NCBI GenBank assembly: GCA_964558915.1
Contig: CAZLFV010000129.1
Location: 1 to 6,904, forward strand
DNA: 6,904 nucleotides
Origin: CAZKEW01 sp964558915
Lineage (GTDB): Bacteria; Acidobacteriota; Aminicenantia; Aminicenantales; UBA8522
Direction of reading: 5' to 3'
Within the stretch, counting starts at the first letter, position 1; each line of letters opens with the position of its first letter. The notes beneath the pieces were generated by a model. The model was given only the letters and a program-made list of their open reading frames with translations, did not search any database and was not told where the DNA came from. This document shows positions 5,992 to 6,904 of this stretch, piece by piece. Both the position numbers and the translations under genes were made by a program.

Positions 5992-6904
5992 TCATGCCTC
6001 CGCGGGCTTCGACTCCATGAGCTCAAAACAGAGATTGGCAATTTTTTCGACCGGCCTGTCCGTCTTCAAGGCCCTCAAACTCTCCTCCATCGTCCTGATG
6101 GCTTCTTTATTTTTTAAAAAAAAGAGGATCTTCTGGGCTAAAAATTGCGGGCTGAGGTCCTTCTCCAGAATCACCTGAGCGCCGCCAACCCTTTCGAGTT
6201 CCCGGGCGTTTTTGGCCTGGTGGTCTTCCGAGGCCCGGGCGAACGGGACAAGGATAGCCGCCCTTTGGGAAGCGATGAGCTCGGCGATGGTCGTTGCTCC
6301 GGACCGGCTGATAATGATGTCGGCCCTGGCGAAATAGCCCGCCATCTCAAAAAAGTAGGGGGATACTACTGCCTCATTAAACCCGTTTTGAGTGTAGCTT
6401 GATCTGACCCATTCGAAGTCGGCTTTTCCCGTCTGATGGAAGATTTTCAAGTTTTCCCTTTCCGACCTGAGAAAAGGAAGAGCCCCGACCATCGCTTGGT
6501 TGAGAACATGCGAACCTTGGCTTCCTCCAAAGACAAGGAGGACGAGTTCGCTCGTCCTCGGTTTAGGCCGAATTCTATAGAATTCGTCCCGCACAGGATT
6601 CCCGAGAAAGACGCCCTTTCCTTTGAAGAAAGCCAGAGAATTCTCGAAAGCAACGACCGCCTTCTTTGTCCAGTGGACGAGGACGCGGGTCGTGAAACCA
6701 GGATAGACATTCTGTTCGAGAATAAGAGTTGGCTTCCCGAGCAGGGAGGCGAGGAGAACGACCGGCCCCGAGCTATAGCCGCCGACGCCGATGACCAGGG
6801 CAGGTTTCAGGCGAACAAGCAGGGCCAAAGACTTGAGGAAGGCGAAGGGAAGGACGATGAGGGCCCTGATGCTTTTAAATCCTCGTCCTTTGAGCCCTTC
6901 GCTT
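5992..6904 (-). CDS. murG: MurG, UDP-GlcNAc:undecaprenyl-PP-MurNAc-pentapeptide GlcNAc transferase (5' end cut by window edge)
   Basis: MurG transfers GlcNAc from UDP-GlcNAc to lipid I, giving lipid II, at the inner face of the cytoplasmic membrane. The frame is open to the window edge, with 303 codons visible before TGA. The missing N-terminus should hold the glycine-rich GGTGGH-type loop, roughly 60 residues judging from the usual length near 360. A TTG at 6828-6826 is not the start, because family-like sequence (EGLKGRGFKS..., then a hydrophobic stretch matching the MurG membrane patch) continues upstream of it. In visible-fragment numbering, GVGGYSSGP is at 39-47, EQN at 63-65, GGSQG (start of the C-terminal domain) at 126-130, and SRSGATTIAEL, the UDP-GlcNAc-binding region, at 199-209, followed by PFARASEDHQ. 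It is the first visible gene of the cluster; murC follows after 1 nt. A GT-B glycosyltransferase other than MurG is very unlikely given this motif set and context. Confidence 0.97.
   Translation of the reverse strand, partial: SEGLKGRGFKSIRALIVLPFAFLKSLALLVRLKPALVIGVGGYSSGPVVLLASLLGKPTLILEQNVYPGFTTRVLVHWTKKAVVAFENSLAFFKGKGVFLGNPVRDEFYRIRPKPRTSELVLLVFGGSQGSHVLNQAMVGALPFLRSERENLKIFHQTGKADFEWVRSSYTQNGFNEAVVSPYFFEMAGYFARADIIISRSGATTIAELIASQRAAILVPFARASEDHQAKNARELERVGGAQVILEKDLSPQFLAQKILFFLKNKEAIRTMEESLRALKTDRPVEKIANLCFELMESKPAEA
5997..6001 (-). promoter_or_regulatory. Ribosome binding site deciding the murC GTG start
   Basis: On the minus strand GGAGG lies six bases before GTG at 5990-5988. It is embedded in the last codons of murG (GCG GAG GCA TGA). 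It fixes the murC start at GTG rather than the upstream ATG at 6041 and implies coupling of murC translation to murG termination. Confidence 0.85.
6109..6123 (-). other. Slippery T8A6 tract with a T TTA AAA heptamer in murG
   Basis: On the coding strand eight T are followed by six A. In the murG frame this reads TTT TTT TTA AAA AAT, containing the -1 frameshift heptamer T TTA AAA (6118-6112) in the correct phase. A -1 shift would meet TAA two codons later and remove the last 39 residues. No downstream stimulatory structure was identified. Confidence 0.35.
6538..6559. repeat. Perfect 9-bp stem with tetraloop inside murG
   Basis: GAGGACGAG (6538-6546) and CTCGTCCTC (6551-6559) are exact reverse complements around a four-base loop (TTCG on plus, CGAA on the murG mRNA). 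It falls in the codons at the junction between the two MurG domains, just before GGSQG. No T-run follows on either strand, so it is not an intrinsic terminator. Confidence 0.7.
6569..6586. repeat. Perfect 18-bp palindrome inside murG
   Basis: CGAATTCTATAGAATTCG is fully self-complementary, with two GAATTC hexamers around a central TATA. It encodes DEFYRIR in murG and lies 9 bases from the neighbouring 9-bp stem-loop. It could be a protein-binding dyad or chance; the sequence does not decide. Confidence 0.7.

Noticed and set aside
6826..6828. TTG as a start for murG
   Set aside because: The frame stays open to the window edge and the upstream residues match MurG, so the gene begins outside the window.
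1..6904. CRISPR arrays, tRNA or rRNA genes, insertion sequences, toxin-antitoxin pairs
   Set aside because: The six genes fill the window almost completely; no spaced direct-repeat arrays, tRNA-like folds or transposase-like sequence were seen on either strand.

Overview
This window is the distal part of a bacterial division and cell wall (dcw) cluster, followed directly by a histidine-degradation gene. All six genes lie on the minus strand, so transcription runs from base 6904 toward base 1. The order is murG (5' end cut by the window edge), murC, ftsQ, ftsA, ftsZ, hutI. The organism is a bacterium using Shine-Dalgarno (SD) initiation, with GC around the mid-50s percent by eye. FtsQ, FtsA with a C-terminal membrane helix, and UDP-MurNAc-based wall synthesis point to a peptidoglycan-containing didermic or related lineage. 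The run murC-ftsQ-ftsA-ftsZ without murB or ddl recalls Acidobacteriota-type lineages such as Candidatus Aminicenantes. That is an impression from gene order and protein character, not a demonstrated placement.

Layout from right to left: MurG (6904-5992) makes lipid II. MurC (5990-4602, GTG start) adds L-alanine to UDP-MurNAc. FtsQ (4599-3727) is the bitopic POTRA-domain divisome protein. FtsA (3727-2504) is the actin-like Z-ring anchor. FtsZ (2488-1277) is the tubulin-like ring GTPase. HutI (1290-19) is imidazolonepropionase. Packing is extreme: 1 nt, 2 nt, a 1-nt overlap, 15 nt and a 14-nt overlap separate consecutive genes. No promoter-sized gap exists, so one polycistronic, translationally coupled mRNA is the simplest reading. 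No stretch over 300 bases lacks a gene. The 18 bases at the left edge hold only a 4-bp hairpin and part of a small direct repeat.

Functionally, MurG and MurC supply precursor, FtsQ connects the divisome to septal wall synthesis, and FtsA tethers FtsZ to the membrane. HutI has no known part in division; its start codon lies inside the last codons of ftsZ, which is the most unusual point of gene organisation here.

No new defence, mobile or RNA system is visible. Items worth a second look are the ftsZ/hutI overlap, unusual residues in FtsZ GTP-pocket loops, an FtsZ tail extending past the usual C-terminal peptide, a terminator-like structure on the plus strand inside hutI, two adjacent perfect inverted repeats at the MurG interdomain boundary, and a slippery heptamer near the end of murG.
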